Below are positions 14,016 to 32,612 of a stretch of DNA of 64,000 bases, piece by piece. Source of the DNA: Phaeoceros laevis (lineage: Eukaryota; Anthocerotophyta; Anthocerotopsida; Notothyladales); contig JBNGIQ010009372.1 of the NCBI GenBank assembly GCA_049999765.1, positions 252,553-316,552 of the forward strand, read 5' to 3'. A program made the position numbers and the translations under genes. Below the pieces are notes generated by a model that saw nothing but the letters and a program-made list of their open reading frames with translations, ran no database searches and had not been told where the DNA came from. Positions within the stretch are counted from its first letter, which is position 1; each line of letters opens with the position of its first letter.

Positions 14016-14216
14016 TCAGTTTCTAGGGCTTCGTGGGAGCGTCCCATCCAGCGTGACATTTTCCACCGCTGCTTTGTCCAGCTCAATGGCTGTTTGGTGG
14101 AATTCAGGATTGTCGATGGATAGGATGACCGCTTGTACAGCAGGTGAGGGGACAGGTCCTCCTTCAAACCCTGGGTATCCCAATGCCCGCAGTTCGTTGA
14201 ACCATTCTGTCTCATC
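14016..14216 (-). CDS. possible terminal exon of an unrecognised gene
   Basis: A 67-codon segment including its TGA begins right after a good acceptor (TTGCCAG, exon edge 14216). Its translation looks like real protein, with the stretches EWFNELRALGYPGFEGG, VQAVILSIDNPEFHQTA and ELDKAAVENVTLDG. No upstream partner exon is clear; a 36-codon open stretch at about 14360-14470 on the same strand is a weak candidate. It lies 3' of the ABC transporter and could be inside its 3' UTR or be a remnant of another gene. I do not recognise the family. Confidence 0.3.
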   Translation of the reverse strand, partial: DETEWFNELRALGYPGFEGGPVPSPAVQAVILSIDNPEFHQTAIELDKAAVENVTLDGTLPRSPRN

Positions 14217-14604
14217 CTGGCAATTTGCAGACGCAACGTCAGAATTTGCATACAAAGGAAAGGAAAGGTGGTGACCAAATCTCCTTCAAGTGATAACGCA
14301 GTATGTTCCCGGGACACATAGATAAATTTTAGTATTTTCAAAAGTTGGGACAGCTTTTTTCATCGCATTGTGTTCGTTATGTTGCTTATGGCAGTCTTCG
14401 AGCTCCGGTCAAACTCCTGGCCAAAGTTTTCGAGTTCATTGGTCCACTGCATGCTTAACTTTGCAGGGAAGCTGTAAACCTCTGAGACAGCTCAACGGAA
14501 ACAAATGTACATGTACGTATACAACCAGCGTAGCCAGTCCAAGCAGCAGCTGGCTACATGTCAATCGGATAGATATGAGCACAACACCAAGTCTGGTGTG
14601 CCTG

Positions 14605-17600
14605 TTACACCAGTCTAGGATGCCTTAAAGACTTGTTGAAATGGGGTTGCATGAACCGTGCATAAAGCCCACATTTCGACATCAGAACGTCATGAGACCC
14701 TTCTTCCACAATCTTCCCATTATGCAGCACGGCCACAGTGTCTACCCTACGCATCATTGCCAGCCTGTGTGCCACAATAATCGCTGTTCTGTTGCCCATG
14801 ACCAGCTGCTCCAATGCTTCCTGTACTACACGGTATGATTCTGGTTCTACCTCTGCCGAAATCTCGTCCAGCAGGAGGATTGGAGGATTCTTCAGCACAA
14901 TCCTAGCAATCGCAATGCGTTGCCTCTGCCCAACAGAAAGTTGCACACCCCTCATTCCAAGGTGAGTGTCATAGCCATGTGGCAAGCTTGATATGAAGTG
15001 ATGGGCATTCGCAATTCTTGCAGCCTCAATCATCTCTGTCTCAGTAGCTTTTGTGCGGGCATACATAATATTTTCACGAATGGTCGTGGAGAACATAACA
15101 GGTTTCTGTGGAACATACCCCACGTGGTCTCGCAGCCACCGCAGACTGTAAGATCTGACATCCTTACCATCAAGAAGAATGTGGCCAGAAAGAGGATCAT
15201 AGAACCTCTCTACTAATGCAAAAATCGTGCTCTTGCCTGACCCTGCTGTGCCTACAATAGCCACCGTATGACCACTGGGAACCATCAACTTGAAGTCCAT
15301 AAGAACTGGAACATCCATGCTTGTAGGATACCGGAACTCAACATCCTTGAATTCAATGTCCCCTTTTGTAGCTGCTGGCTTGAAGCCAGTATGTTCATCC
15401 CCTTCTACTTTGGGACGACGGTCTATAATGTTGAAGACGGGTATAATAGACTTTCGCCGCTTCAAGATAAATGGTGCCAACCCAAATGCTCCAACCAGGG
15501 CAAATATCGTGAAGGAGAAAACAATAAACAGCTTCAAGATATTGGAAAGGCTCCCCTGCCCCTTCCTGAATACCTCAGAGGCATACCATAAGACCAGAGC
15601 ATTGCACGCAAACAGTAGGCTCTGAGACAACCCAAAAGCTAAACCACTGACTTGCCCTTGGAGTGAAAGCTCCCATTGAGGTTGTTCAAGCTGCCTTCCG
15701 TACAACTCTAGCATCTTTTCCCCTGCAGAGAACGAAACTACAGTGTAGATATGTGCCACTGCCTCATCAAGTAGTGCTCCAGCCTTTTTGTGTGCTTCCT
15801 TGAGATCTCCCGAAAAACCATTAATCCAGAGTTGCTGCACCAACATGCCACCGATTAGTCCTCCGGCACAACCAAAAGCACAAATCACTAGATGGTAAAA
15901 CGTGCAAAAAACGTCAAGAGTACAGAGCAACCTGAGTCACAGCTGCAAACAGCAACAACGGAGCTGTGGAAAGAGCAACCAGGGCTAAACGCCACTCTAG
16001 AATCATGCCGATAATAAGGGCCACTGTTATTGCCGTAAGATCCTGTATGAATACAGACAAGCGATTGCTGAAAGCTGCTCGCACATATGTCGCATCATTG
16101 GCCAACCTCATCGATAGCACTTCAGGGCTATTCTCTGGCTTATCAAACCATGCCACCTCACTCCTCAATATTGCTGCAACGAAAGAAGACAACAATTAGC
16201 CTATAGTGAAATGTCGTCACAAAAAAGCATGAGTGCCGCTTGAAGCTCTAAATTAGACAGATCGAAAGAGTATGCTGAGATAACCTGAGAACAGCATCCG
16301 GCGCACCCTCTCGGTCATTTTCTCGCCCATTATGCCGAAATAGAAATGCTGCAAGAAGGATACAAACACTGTTGCAATGCCCATGCCCAAAACCATGAGG
16401 GACCACTTGTTTACAGCATCGATCACTTCTCTTTTGTCCTTAAAATAGTAAGATTCCGCCACTTGCACCACCAAAAACACAAACAGCGGGTTGAATGACC
16501 CAAATAATGTTGCCCCAATGCAACCCAGGAATGCATATAGCCATTCTGGAGCGCTTAGCTTTGTCAGCCTCCAAAAGCTGGGTTTGGACCCAAATTTGAA
16601 GTTAGCCTTGTTCTGACCAATATTTGTAGTAGTTCGGTTGAATGTCCTCGAGTGAGAACGCTCATTGAATGGGTCAGAAGTGAGCAGGGGAGATACAGGA
16701 GACTCTGGGTTGGAGTTGTGAGATGTTTGCCTAGGAGTAATTTCAATCCTTGGCAGACTAGCCATAAACCGGGCCTCACCACTGTCCTGCCTTAACAAAG
16801 CTAGGGGTTTATCTAGGGGGGAGTCTGAGGGGTAAACACTCTCCTGCTTGCAATTAGATGACAAACTGGAAGTCTTTGACAGAAAAGCGCCATCCACACC
16901 TCCATGCTCACCTACAATGGCTTGATCTGATAAGCGAACCCCATTCTGACGCGTCAAAGAAGGCGATCTTGCCAAACCCTTCGGTGACTGGTGGTGGTGC
17001 TCTGATACCTGGGCTCTAACGGGAGCTTGTATCTGCAAGGGTTGGGGTAAGTTGGATCTGGACCTGCAAGTATCATAAAGCACTGCTGCATCAGCAACAT
17101 TCCTCAAGAGTGCCCATCGTTTGGGAACAGTCAAGATAAAGTACCTTCTTGCCGGCTTAGCAGACTCTTGAAGCCTCACCAAATCTGCATATAGCCCGTC
17201 AACTCCTAGCAGCTCATCATGAGTTCCAAACTCCACCAGTGTACCTTCTTCAAGAACTGCAATGATGTCCGCATTTCGAATGGTAGCCAAGCGGTGAGCA
17301 ACAACTATGGTTGAACGGTTCAGCATCAGAATGTCAAGAGCTTCTTGCACCACTCGCTCTGCTTCTACGTCCAAGGTACTTGTGGCTTCGTCGAGCAGGA
17401 GGATTGGAGGGTTCTTCAGCACTGCCCTTGCTAAAGCCACTTTCAATTGCTTGTCTGGAGGAAGAGCCAATCCATCTTGTCCCACCTATGCCCGCAGGAA
17501 AGAGACATCAGCAAATCGGCCATCCAACATCTGCTAAAAGAGATACAAAAGATAAGATCACATGATTATACGTCACAATGGCAAGTTGTACTAAAAATGC

Positions 17601-19950
17601 AATCAAACCTGTGTTTCATAACCCTTTGGCAGTGAGCTAATAAATGAGTGTGCATGAGCAATTTTGGCCGCCTCTTCAATATCATCCATACTGGCAGCTG
17701 AGCGCCCTAGCTGAATATTCTCCTTGATGCTGCCAGTAAACAGTGCAGGTTCTTGACTTACAAGCCCCATTTGGCTTCTTAGCCAATCCACCTGCAGATT
17801 CTTGACATTCTCTCCATCAAGAAGGACCTCACCTAGAAAAGCAACAGATGTTTCAAACTCAGCCAATAATTCACCCGATTGCATAGTGGACAAACGAGAA
17901 GTTTTGAGCTCAAGTTAGAGGAAAGCCCAACTGCAGGGATGCTCCAAACAGGTAGTTGAGAAAGGTACCAAGTGTTGGATCATAAAACCGCTCAATCAAT
18001 GAAATTATGCTACTTTTGCCGGATCCTTGCGTCCCAACTAGAGCTAGAGTCTTCTTCGCAGGGAGAGTGAGATGGAGCCCTGTTAAGATCGGTATATCAG
18101 GCCGTGATGGGTAGCTAAAGTACACATTTCGAAGCTCAATGTGCCCTTGTACACTGCTTAAAGTCCTTCCTTCTGGGTTGCCACCTGATTGTGTGTAGTT
18201 TATCATTGCAAATAGCCTGTGGGCTGCTATCCTTCCTTGCTCAAATGCATGGAAATTAGTAGCTGCTCTGTTCAAACCACTGGAAACAGGCATGGATACA
18301 ATGTCAACTTTGGTTTTAAGTGGAAGGAGGCAAACCCAAGACAATTTACTTGTCCGGAACAACGAATTCAAAGGAGTGCATTTTGTACTCACAGGCCACT
18401 GAGGATGACAGCAAATACTGCTGCAATTACTTCACCACCATCGGCTTTGTGGTCTCTGACAAGAGTGCGGCCAACCCAAAATTGGAGAGCACAGGAGCAT
18501 AACACTATCCCGTATATGCAACCGAGTCCAACCCCTTGCACCAGGCTTATTTGAACCCCGAACTTCAATGTTGATTGTAGAGCATTAGCGTATGTGTACT
18601 TCACCAACGTCTCATTTGCAAACGAGTATACAGCCCTGACATAACCAATTGCCTACAACCATCAAGAGGATTTAGGCTGCCTTCTACAATGCCAAGATGG
18701 ACTAGGAACACCTTACGCTTGGAGATTCAAATTAGCAGGCCATTAACATACCTGATCTGCAATGCTGGCTGCATCAGCATACGCATCTTGAGCACTCTCA
18801 GCATACTTATTCAGAAAGACATTCGAAATTGCTCCAGCACCAACCACAAAGGGCCCAAATGCTAAAGTCAACAGCGAAATTTGCCAGCAGTTCAGGAAAC
18901 CAACAACGAGCCCTCCTATGCAAGTTGCCATGTTGTGTATGTAGTTGCCCACCTAGACTTGTAGCAAAACCATGTCAGACAAGCTAACAAGCGATTCAAT
19001 CCTTCTTACAACATCTGCAACCTAACGAGTCTATGTGTTAAAATATTAAGCAAAAGTTGGAACCCACTAGACCCCGGATGCCCAACTGATTAAGCTTAAA
19101 GCATCTTGCTTTCTCAGCCACCCGGAAAGTTTAGATTCCTACCTTTTCACCAATAGCGTACTGAAGCAGCAGGGTATCATTTGTTATTTGATCTACAACC
19201 TCTCCTGACTTCCCAAGAGTGTCAAAAAATGCGATCTCCTGCTTCAGAAGGACCTGCACATACTTGGACCTAAGAACCACCGATTGTCGCTCTCCTGTAA
19301 AAATCCAGCATGAAACCTCTGCCATAGTGAAACATAACACCAGTTAATGCACAGAACATCATCGCTGCATCAAGTGCACATCAATGTAGAAAGGAAGGAA
19401 CACATACCAAGATAACCAGCCAGTAGCACTGCAGCTCCTATGTACAGGATCCGAATAACATACTGCAAAGGAACAGTGATGTGCAAGTTTCATTTGGGAA
19501 CGGTTCAACAGAACAGAATGGGCGAGAAATCGAGAGACGTAAATGTGATGGACAACTTGGAGAGTAGACCCTTGACATTACCTTGGCCATCTCATCTGAG
19601 ATACGGTCCAATGGTTGACCCGGGTCAGACCCAAACCAGGTTATGACATGACCAAAGAGGTGAAGGTACACTGGCAGGGCTGCACCATGTGCAATGGCAG
19701 CCAAGGACCCGACGATCATCAGCACCCAATCAAACCAGTCGGCGTAAGAAAAGAGCCTGACAAATGGAACAGAAGCTGGTGCAACCTCCCTATCTCCTGG
19801 TTCGTCAGCAGAAGGCTCTTCTGCCGCTACCATTTCAGTCATTTCCAAGTATGGTGAGGGTGATTCTGGAGGTTCTGATACCTCGGAGACAGGTGTTAAG
19901 GGCTGAATGTGGGGCGGAGACCACCCAAATATTCCCCTTGATATCATCAT
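14605..19950 (-). CDS. ABCB20: ABC transporter B family, ABCB6/ABCB20 type
   Basis: A full-length P-glycoprotein-like exporter (TMD1-NBD1-TMD2-NBD2) of the plasma membrane; Arabidopsis ABCB6/ABCB20 export auxin. Eleven exons in phase: complement(14605..15834, 15932..16173, 16285..17063, 17145..17485, 17609..17832, 17969..18279, 18393..18652, 18752..18952, 19143..19318, 19408..19462, 19582..19950), 1395 aa. The N-terminus MMISRGIFGWSPPHIQPL is diagnostic of this subgroup. NBD1 has Walker A GTQGSGKS and Walker B ILLLDEATSTLD, but its signature is degenerate (LPPDKQ instead of LSGGQ). NBD2 has GTAGSGKS, LSVGQRQR and ILLLDEISAEVE. A long, Ser/Pro-rich hydrophilic linker in exon 16285..17063 joins the halves. 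The C-terminus MQPHFNKSLRHPRLV fits the family. Length matches relatives of about 1400 aa. Assignment to auxin transport rests on family knowledge only. Confidence 0.93.
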
Positions 19951-20941
19951 TTTAACGTGTTTGATCAAAAGCACAAGTTAAACTTCTATGAACCCTGTGT
20001 CGGTGGCTAGAGCAGATTCACCCACAGCACGTCCGCTTCCATTGCACCAAGGGCCAAGGTGTGCATCCAAAATGGGCGGCCCAAATTCCTGGACCTCTTC
20101 CTAGGTGCAATACTACACGGAGTCGCCTAATCGCATGTTGTAGGCGGGCAAACCTTGTTGTGGTGCAGCTGGGCTAGATGAGAGACTCTCTGTGCCTTCC
20201 CTGCTTGCTCTGTAGCACAGACCCAAATTTTCCTAGCTCGTTCTACGGTGTTGCTTACAAGGAGGCCCTTGTACCTTGGTTTCAAACCATACCACATTGC
20301 GATAGATAAAGAGACCTCCATCAGTCTGGCCGTAAACCAGAGGAATCTGCGTCATACCAGCCGAAACCCATGTGACCTCAAAATCCCATCTGGCCCCTTC
20401 CACCTGTGGTCCAGCTACTCCGACACTCCATCATTAAGCCGATCCGCTGTGCACAGAGGTGCCCTCTAGACCTTTGACCGGCCATGAGACCGCCAAACCC
20501 AGGACGAGAAACCCACAGCCATGCCCAGGACTTGAGGTCCCCCCAAGATGCAACTAGGGGGACCCAAAATCTCAGAGCCTGCTTCCAAACCCAATATTTT
20601 TTTTGCTGCTGCTTCAGGACGCCGCCGTCTCCCTCTCACAAATGCAGATGCCTGTCCAAGCGCTAGATTTTGAAAGACAGGGCCCCCGGGCGACAATCCT
20701 CATTTGCTGGTCCCCCAAGCTTCCGCCTGCCTAGTTCCTGTACCCGCAGCCTGGTTGCATGCCATCCGATAGCGGCTAGTCCCTGCTTGCTGCTGAGGAA
20801 TTAGCGGGGTCGGTCCTCCTGGTGTGGAAAGGCGCTGCTGCATAGGGAGGGGCAAACTCCTCCTGCGTCTGATGTCAGCGCGTGTGCGTCAGCACGGCAG
20901 TGGCAGTCCTCGCAGTAAGGGTCCCCCCACCCCACCGCAGC
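19951..20941. other. upstream region of ABCB gene up to assembly gap
   Basis: Probable promoter and leader of the ABC transporter, then unique sequence. Small open frames near 20466-20696 have no family features. Confidence 0.35.
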
Positions 20942-21041
20942 NNNNNNNNNNNNNNNNNNNNNNNNNNNNNNNNNNNNNNNNNNNNNNNNNNNNNNNNNNN
21001 NNNNNNNNNNNNNNNNNNNNNNNNNNNNNNNNNNNNNNNNN
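20942..21041. other. assembly gap (100 N)
   Basis: Exactly 100 Ns, a conventional placeholder for a gap of unknown length, in GC-rich flanking sequence. Something may be missing between the ABCB and CNOT11 genes. Confidence 0.98.
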
Positions 21042-21955
21042 AGGCGACTGATGGGCATAGCCGTGCGGTCCCGCAGCAGCTGGGTGCCGTACCAGGTGAG
21101 CTACCTGGCTGGCAGGCTAGCTAGCTGCTGCTTCCGCGCCGGTCACTTTTGACTAGTCACAAATTACGCGACGATGTTGGTGGTGGTGCCTTTCAGCTCA
21201 CCGGCACCTTTTCCCCGCTGCAAACAGCAGTAGTGGCGACCGAGGACGCTCTGGCTCGCCTGCCTGGCACGAAAGCTACTGGTGGTGCAGCCCGCACTAT
21301 CTATATGTCTACCACTCTACCTACGCTGTCTTGGACAGGGAAGGAATGAAGTACGGGGGGAGGGGCTGCTTTTTGGGCGAGCAGACACAGATAGCGCCGG
21401 GCCGTGGGGGTGCCAGAGGTGCGATCATGCACGTGTAATCTGCGATTGAGCTCCGGTCCTCCGGAGATGAGGAACGGGAGAGATGCCAGTCAAGCCAAGT
21501 CTTGCCGCTGCCGGTCACTGATCCCAAACTTACTATGTACAAGTAAGGGCAGTCGCCAGGCAAGACAGGCCCACCTCGGCGGAGACCCCCGTTCCCAAAC
21601 CGCGGTCGTGTGCTTCTGGCGGTTTACGGCCAGAAGCAGCCAAGGTTGGTGGCTGTTTGGGAAACACTTTCGACGGCAGCCTGTCCCAGCATTGCACATT
21701 GCACCGATCCGATCGAGGCGAGACCAGGGTCAAGGGCGTGAGCGGGTACACTACCATACTCCGATTCCTATTGTTCCTTTAGGCTTACCATATCGAGCAT
21801 TGATTTAGCACTCTTGCATTCCAATGAATACAGCTCATTTAGGAGGCGAAGCGCACCCACGAAACATCATATCAACTTATCGAGCTACTCAGTCGACTGA
21901 CGGAAGAATAATTTCATTCAATATGAATGCTACTATATACAAGTTGGACGAGTTA
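21042..21955. other. intergenic, nothing recognised
   Basis: GC-rich, then AT-richer towards 21955, where the CNOT11 3' UTR is expected. No gene or RNA supported. Confidence 0.35.
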
Positions 21956-25127
<3,172 letters not shown>

Positions 25128-25342
25128 GACAGAAAGCCGGGGTGTCCTTACGAGCTGCACTGAGGGGCTTGCCTTGCATCTTGCTTCCTCAAATCGAGGC
25201 TTCAAGTACACTGTAGCGCCTGCAACAGTCGAAGAAATTAAGTATAACCGAAATCATTAGCTTCTGCCTGCAAAACCTAAACCCCTGATCTTTAGTTTCG
25301 TCAAAATCTCAGTCCAAGGACTCGGTAGGTGTTGCTTCGAGC
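25128..25342. promoter_or_regulatory. compact divergent promoter, CNOT11 / IMDH
   Basis: Only 215 bp separate the two start codons, so the genes probably share promoter elements. A telobox-like AAACCTAAACCCC lies near 25269-25281. Confidence 0.5.
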
Positions 25343-27691
<2,349 letters not shown>

Positions 27692-29817
27692 CAAAGGGGG
27701 GCGGGGGGCAGCAGATACATGGATTTTTTTCCCCCACGCGTTGTGCAAACGCCACCAAATTTTGTAGTTAGGCCGTGAGCCAGTTTTGGTCCAGCAGCCC
27801 AGTCTAGTATGTCAGTGCCCTCTGCCTCCGTTCTATACACGTACAGTGTCGGGGGTGGTGCTGTCGCCGCGCCGTTTTCGACATTTTCCAGTTTCCTCTA
27901 ACCTACTAGTCTAGTGACTCTAGTCGAGCGCAGCTTGGCGGGCTAGAAAGATGATTGTCGTTGTAGAGATTCCGTTGTCCGGCCTTGGATATGGATGCCG
28001 CAAATCTTGATTGTTTTTCATCCGCCTCTGATAAAGATTCTGAGCTTCGTTTTGCGTCAGACGGATGGTGATGGTCTGATGAACTTCATAAAAGCAATGC
28101 ATGCGATCATGATTCACGACACGATCATCGGATAGGCCGATAGGGTACCGGACGTTCTTTTTAACGGACATTCCCATGGAATATGTCATATGATACACCA
28201 GAACTGAGAAGCATTATTACGAAATGGCTGATACTGCGGGTAAAAGGTTGGATAATAAACTTATGACCCCATGTTGACCTGGACAATCAATAATAATAGG
28301 GCTGCAAAAGGGGGTGCTGCCGCCATGAGTGAGCCATGGTGTCTGGTGGTGGGCGATGAGGTGGCCCAGGTGCCCAATGAAATTGAATGATTCGTCGGAA
28401 GTGGGCTACAGCAATTAATACCGGAGGAGGGTGCAGCGCGCTGTGGGGAAGCCACGACAAACCCGGCCGCCGGTTAGAGGCAGCAGTTCACCTTCAACGG
28501 TTTCCGTTCCGACCAACGGTCCTGACGTGGAGGAAGGTGAGTGGGCCGGGGGTTCACGACCTGGGCCTCAGGTTTTCACCCCCGTAACTGCCGCTTCTTT
28601 ACTACTGGCCCCCCGCGCCGGTCCCGGAGCGTGAATCCCTGTCCTCCGCACGCCAAGTAGGCAGCAGCATTTACCGTCCTGCCTCTCACGACGCTTTGGC
28701 CGATCCACTCAGGGCGCGGCTAGGCCTGCTGCCCCTCTTGCACTCATCCCCCTCCCGCCGGCGTTCCGGACCCCCACTTTGATCTTCCTTCCCCTTTTTG
28801 GTTTGTGGCAGCGGGGAAGCAGGCTGCAGCTGGCTCCTCTCCCTCTGAAGTGAAGATCCCGCTGGCTGCCAGGCCGCCGTCCCTGCCTCTGCTGCTGCTG
28901 CTGCCGTCTCCTACGCGCCTCCGGCTTCCCGGGCGTTCAAAGCTGCCAGGCGGTGGGCCGCAAGGGAATGTGGTGCGTCTTTTCTCTTTGAGTGAGAGGT
29001 CGGGGGTGGCAGAGGTTGATTGCGTTGTGCGTGCAGCGGTTGGGTTGGGTTGAGTTGGGGGACGGGAGGAGGATGTGACAAGTTGTGGCGGATCTTGAGG
29101 TCAGGCATTGCGCTTTGCGCATGGCGCAGAGCAGGAGGGACAGCTGCGGTGTTCACTGGCAATCGTAGTCTGAAGGCAGCGGAATTGCGTGGCTGCGGGT
29201 TGTGAGTGGAATTGGAGGAGTGTGTGGTGCCGGGAGCAGGAGGATGAGACCTTCTTGGAAGGCAAGTCCTTGTCTGTGCGGACTGTTGCGGGGATCGCAG
29301 TAATTGTGGTTCTGCCAGAAGCCTGGGCCATACCATTGACAAGAAGCGGAGGGATTCTTGCCCTTCTTGCGAGCCCGTCTGCCCTGAAGCGCAAAGTCTC
29401 TTGAAGCCGCCGCCGCCTCTGCTCGAGGTACTCTTTGCACCACCAACTTGTGAGCTGTGCGAGGTGGGCGGGTGGGTGGCAATGCGCGTCGAATCCTTCC
29501 TGTTACGCTCCTGATGATTGCTATTCCTTGCTGCATGCGACTGACAAGTGCCGCAAGTGGGTTGGTCTTGTGTGAAGCATTCTTTGTGCTTCCGGGCTTG
29601 GGCTTGGAAGCGGAAATGAGGCGTAACACGGTTCCTGCAATCTGTGCCGCCTCGTGATCCTCACTCTTTTGGGAAAGCGGCCGCCTTTCGTAGGATTTGT
29701 TTGTGTCCACGGCGGCCTGCCGCTCCGCTCTTCTGGGGAGTAAAGCTGCCTGTTTCAGGTACACAGAGCAGCTAGAGCTAAGTGGTGTGGTTCCAACCGT
29801 GAACTTGCAGGTGCAAA
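27692..29817. other. intergenic and GC-rich leader of XRI1-like gene
   Basis: 27692-28450 looks like 3' UTR and spacer. 28450-29817 is GC-rich and probably promoter and 5' UTR, possibly with a spliced leader (acceptor-like TTGCAG ends at 29810). Long minus-strand frames here (29153-30127) are antisense shadows. Confidence 0.4.
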
Positions 29818-31710
29818 ATGGAGCCGTGGGCGTGGCAAGACGATGCGTACAAGCTGGACTCTGAGTCGCCATTGGGTGAACAACATCACCACTGCTGACT
29901 GGTTTCGCTTCTTTCCGAATTGTGCAGAGAAAAAGATTGTGCTGGTAGCCTCCTCCTGATCTCTGCAGGTCTTTTTGCACAGCCATATCGCAGTCATTCT
30001 GGCAAGATTTGTCCCAGACGGAGGCGACTTCACGATCCCTGTTTGCGTCCACACCAGCACCGGAGAGAGTACAGCCGTTTCCCTTCGGGCTGCCAACCAG
30101 TGATGCAGCAGGTATGTGAAGTCTCAATTCCTACCAGCGGCTGAGGAATGCGTTGTACCAACCTGTAGCTGACAAGATGGTATGCAAATTGTCCCACAGC
30201 CAGCAGTTTGTGTCCTGAAAGTGTAGCCGGTGCCCTCAGAGGCGCGGCTCGGGCCAAGAGGCGACGCATGCTGTGCTTCCCGGGTGTCAAGAACGAGGCC
30301 CAGCCGGGCTGTGAGGCTCAGTACGGGTCGGGAAATGACGAAGGCTACGCGGTACTAGTGTCCGTTCCCCTGTCGAAATTGAGTGATGGCTGCTGAAAGG
30401 GTTCAACGTCGCTTGAAGCGTTTCCTCTTTGCTCGTGTTTGTGTGCTTGTGTTGCCCAGGTCTCGGAGGAGTACGATGCTTCTAACTGGTACCTCAGATC
30501 AGGTACTGCTGTGGACAAACGTAAGACACCATGGTGGTTGTTGTGCTTGATTTTGCTGATGGTTGCCAGCCTGAGCAGGTCCAGATGAGCCATGCACCTG
30601 CGTGGAGGGCTCGGGGGGGCACTGTGAGAAATGGGTAGATCGGTGCTTAGGGGACAACAGTGGCAGCAGGGACAATGCCTGCGACCAGACTCGGAACTTT
30701 TTGGAGGGTGAGGTGGATGCTTGTGCTTCTGCTTCAGGAGGCGAGCAGATGCCTCTGTACAGTAGCAACAGTGAAGCCCAGTGCTCCATGAACAACGAGG
30801 GCCAGGACTCGGTGGAAGTGTCTCAGGGGTCGTACGAGTGCTGCTACGGGGCTGTGCAGTGCAGGGAAGCTCGGGAGTGCAGCGCAGACGACACTGGTGA
30901 CTTGCACCACCACCGCCGCCAGCACAAGTAAATCTTCCCATCCCACCTCCCTTCGACAAGCTGTCTACCTCTCTTTTCATGTCAGTGTTTAGCATTTGCT
31001 GCGAAAATGGGGCTAAGCCAGTTGTGCGGCGGTGCAGGAAGCCAGGTGTGGACAGACCCCCAGGTATGTAGTACTAGTAGGAGGATTGATCGTGACATGG
31101 TTGTTGATGCTCAAAGAAATCGTTCACAACGGCTCTCTGTGTCTAACCTGACCTGACCTGACCCATCAGGGAAGAAGAGCAAGTCGCAAGCGCAATCCCC
31201 AGTATCTCCCACAGTAGAAGCTGGGGACGAAAGCGAGTCGGAGGAGGCAGCTCAGGGTCCCTTGACCCCTCTGCCCACCCGACCTACCATAGCCGGTGGG
31301 TCTACATTATCCAAATTCTTCTAGCATGTGCTTGAGGATTTGAAAGTGATGCAGTAGATGGATGGGGTGCGTGGATGGGTGCAGCAGGTGCAGGCAGGAG
31401 CAAGAAAGGCAGCAGCAGAGGTTTCGCTGCTGTGTCTGTGTGTGTGGCATACCCGTTTGCTGTTTTGAAGCCGAGCAATGCGCAGGGGGATGTCACCCTT
31501 CACGACATCAACAAGAGGCTATCCTCGCCGTGTGCCCAGAGGGGACGAAGGGCTGCTGCTGGCCCCGCCGCCAAGAGAAGGAAGAAGAGCAGCAGGAACA
31601 GCAACAGCACTTCAGGGGGATCCCCTGCGACGGGCAGTGCTGTGGTTGCGCAGCATACCGTTCGCACCCAGGGTGCGGGAAGCGTAACCATAAAGAAGAC
31701 CAAGGCGTAG
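29818..31710 (+). CDS. XRI1: XRI1-like protein (meiosis / X-ray-inducible)
   Basis: XRI1 in Arabidopsis is induced by ionising radiation and needed for normal meiosis; its biochemical role is unknown. The match rests on the N-terminal EPWAWQDDAYKL, the basic KRRRMLCFPG motif and above all the C-terminal signature YPFAVLKPSNAQGDVTLHDI and HTVRTQGAGSVTIKKTKA. Exons that keep phase: 29818..29875, 29969..30068, 30207..30351, 30460..30502, 30579..30927, 30993..31063, 31170..31295, 31388..31710, about 404 aa. The end of exon 2 is uncertain (30068 keeps phase with a weak donor; 30111 has a better donor but breaks it). The 349-bp exon adds an acidic, Cys/Ser-rich insert, so the protein is longer than the ~300-aa Arabidopsis one. 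Start ATG at 29818 is tentative. Confidence 0.75.
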
Positions 31711-32612
31711 GCTAGGCTTCTTCCCAACCCTGCCTTTTTTGCTTTTTTTGCCGTCTCCCAACGAGGAAATATGTAGATAGTACGTATAGAAGAGGTACTG
31801 TATCCCCATTCCCCGCCGAACAGGATGAGATAACCGGATGCGCTTTCTCGGGACCTCATTGCGTAGTGTGTGTGAATGACAGACTAGTCCAGCCTCCCGC
31901 CGGGTGAGTAATATAATATTGTACTACCTGCCCAAAGCCGGCTTGCTTGCTTGCTTAAATTGGCAATCTGGAAACGTGGCCACAGCGAAGAGAGATCGAA
32001 TCGCCTGGCCTCCACTGGAGCTACAGTCTTGACAATCTGCCGGCGAAAACGTGGTTGACGCGCCGGACGACGTGATCGAGTCGTTCACGCCACGAAATAA
32101 TCAATAATATAAACGGAAATGCAATCCAGTCAACCGGTATCAAGGGCAAGTCTCCAACCGGTCAGGTCAACGCGGCGTCCCTGCAAACCGCGTCCAAACC
32201 AGCTGTCCTTGGGTCTGACAACACGGCCGCCGAATTAGCGAGAAAGCGCATGTGGCCTGCTTGCTCATCGCTGTATGAATTAGACTAGACTAGGGGAGAA
32301 GGCGATGCCCTCCAAGCCAGTCAGCCTTTAATAGCTAAGCCCAGTGCTTGTCAACAGGATCCTCCACCTGCTCGCCAGATCAGATCACGCCAAGGCAGGC
32401 CAGGCCAGGCCAGGCCACCATCATCTCTCACTCATCATCATCCTCTGGCGTCCGGCACCTCTCCTCCTCTTCTTCTTCACCTCCTTCCTCCAACCCGGTC
32501 CTCTCACACCCTCGGCACGACTGTCAGTGTCACGCGTTCTCGGCGGCTCGTCCTGCTGCAGCAGCTCCGCCTCCGTCTCAATTCCTGAGGCCAGGGCGCC
32601 ACATTTGTGCTA
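31711..32612. other. intergenic up to second assembly gap
   Basis: Probable 3' UTR of the XRI1-like gene, then unique sequence. Pyrimidine-rich tract (CTCCTC repeats) at about 32430-32580. No gene supported. Confidence 0.35.

Noticed and set aside
16564-16782. Small frame inside the ABC transporter linker
   Set aside because: Alternate phase of the hydrophilic linker exon, which reads through in the transporter frame.
19080-19142. tRNA-like stretch in an ABCB intron
   Set aside because: No cloverleaf with proper anticodon arm and T-loop could be drawn.
29153-30127. 324-codon minus-strand frame over the XRI1-like gene
   Set aside because: Low-complexity translation; the plus strand holds recognisable XRI1 exons with proper splice sites.
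30345-30995. 216-codon minus-strand frame
   Set aside because: Antisense to the long XRI1-like exon; no family features.
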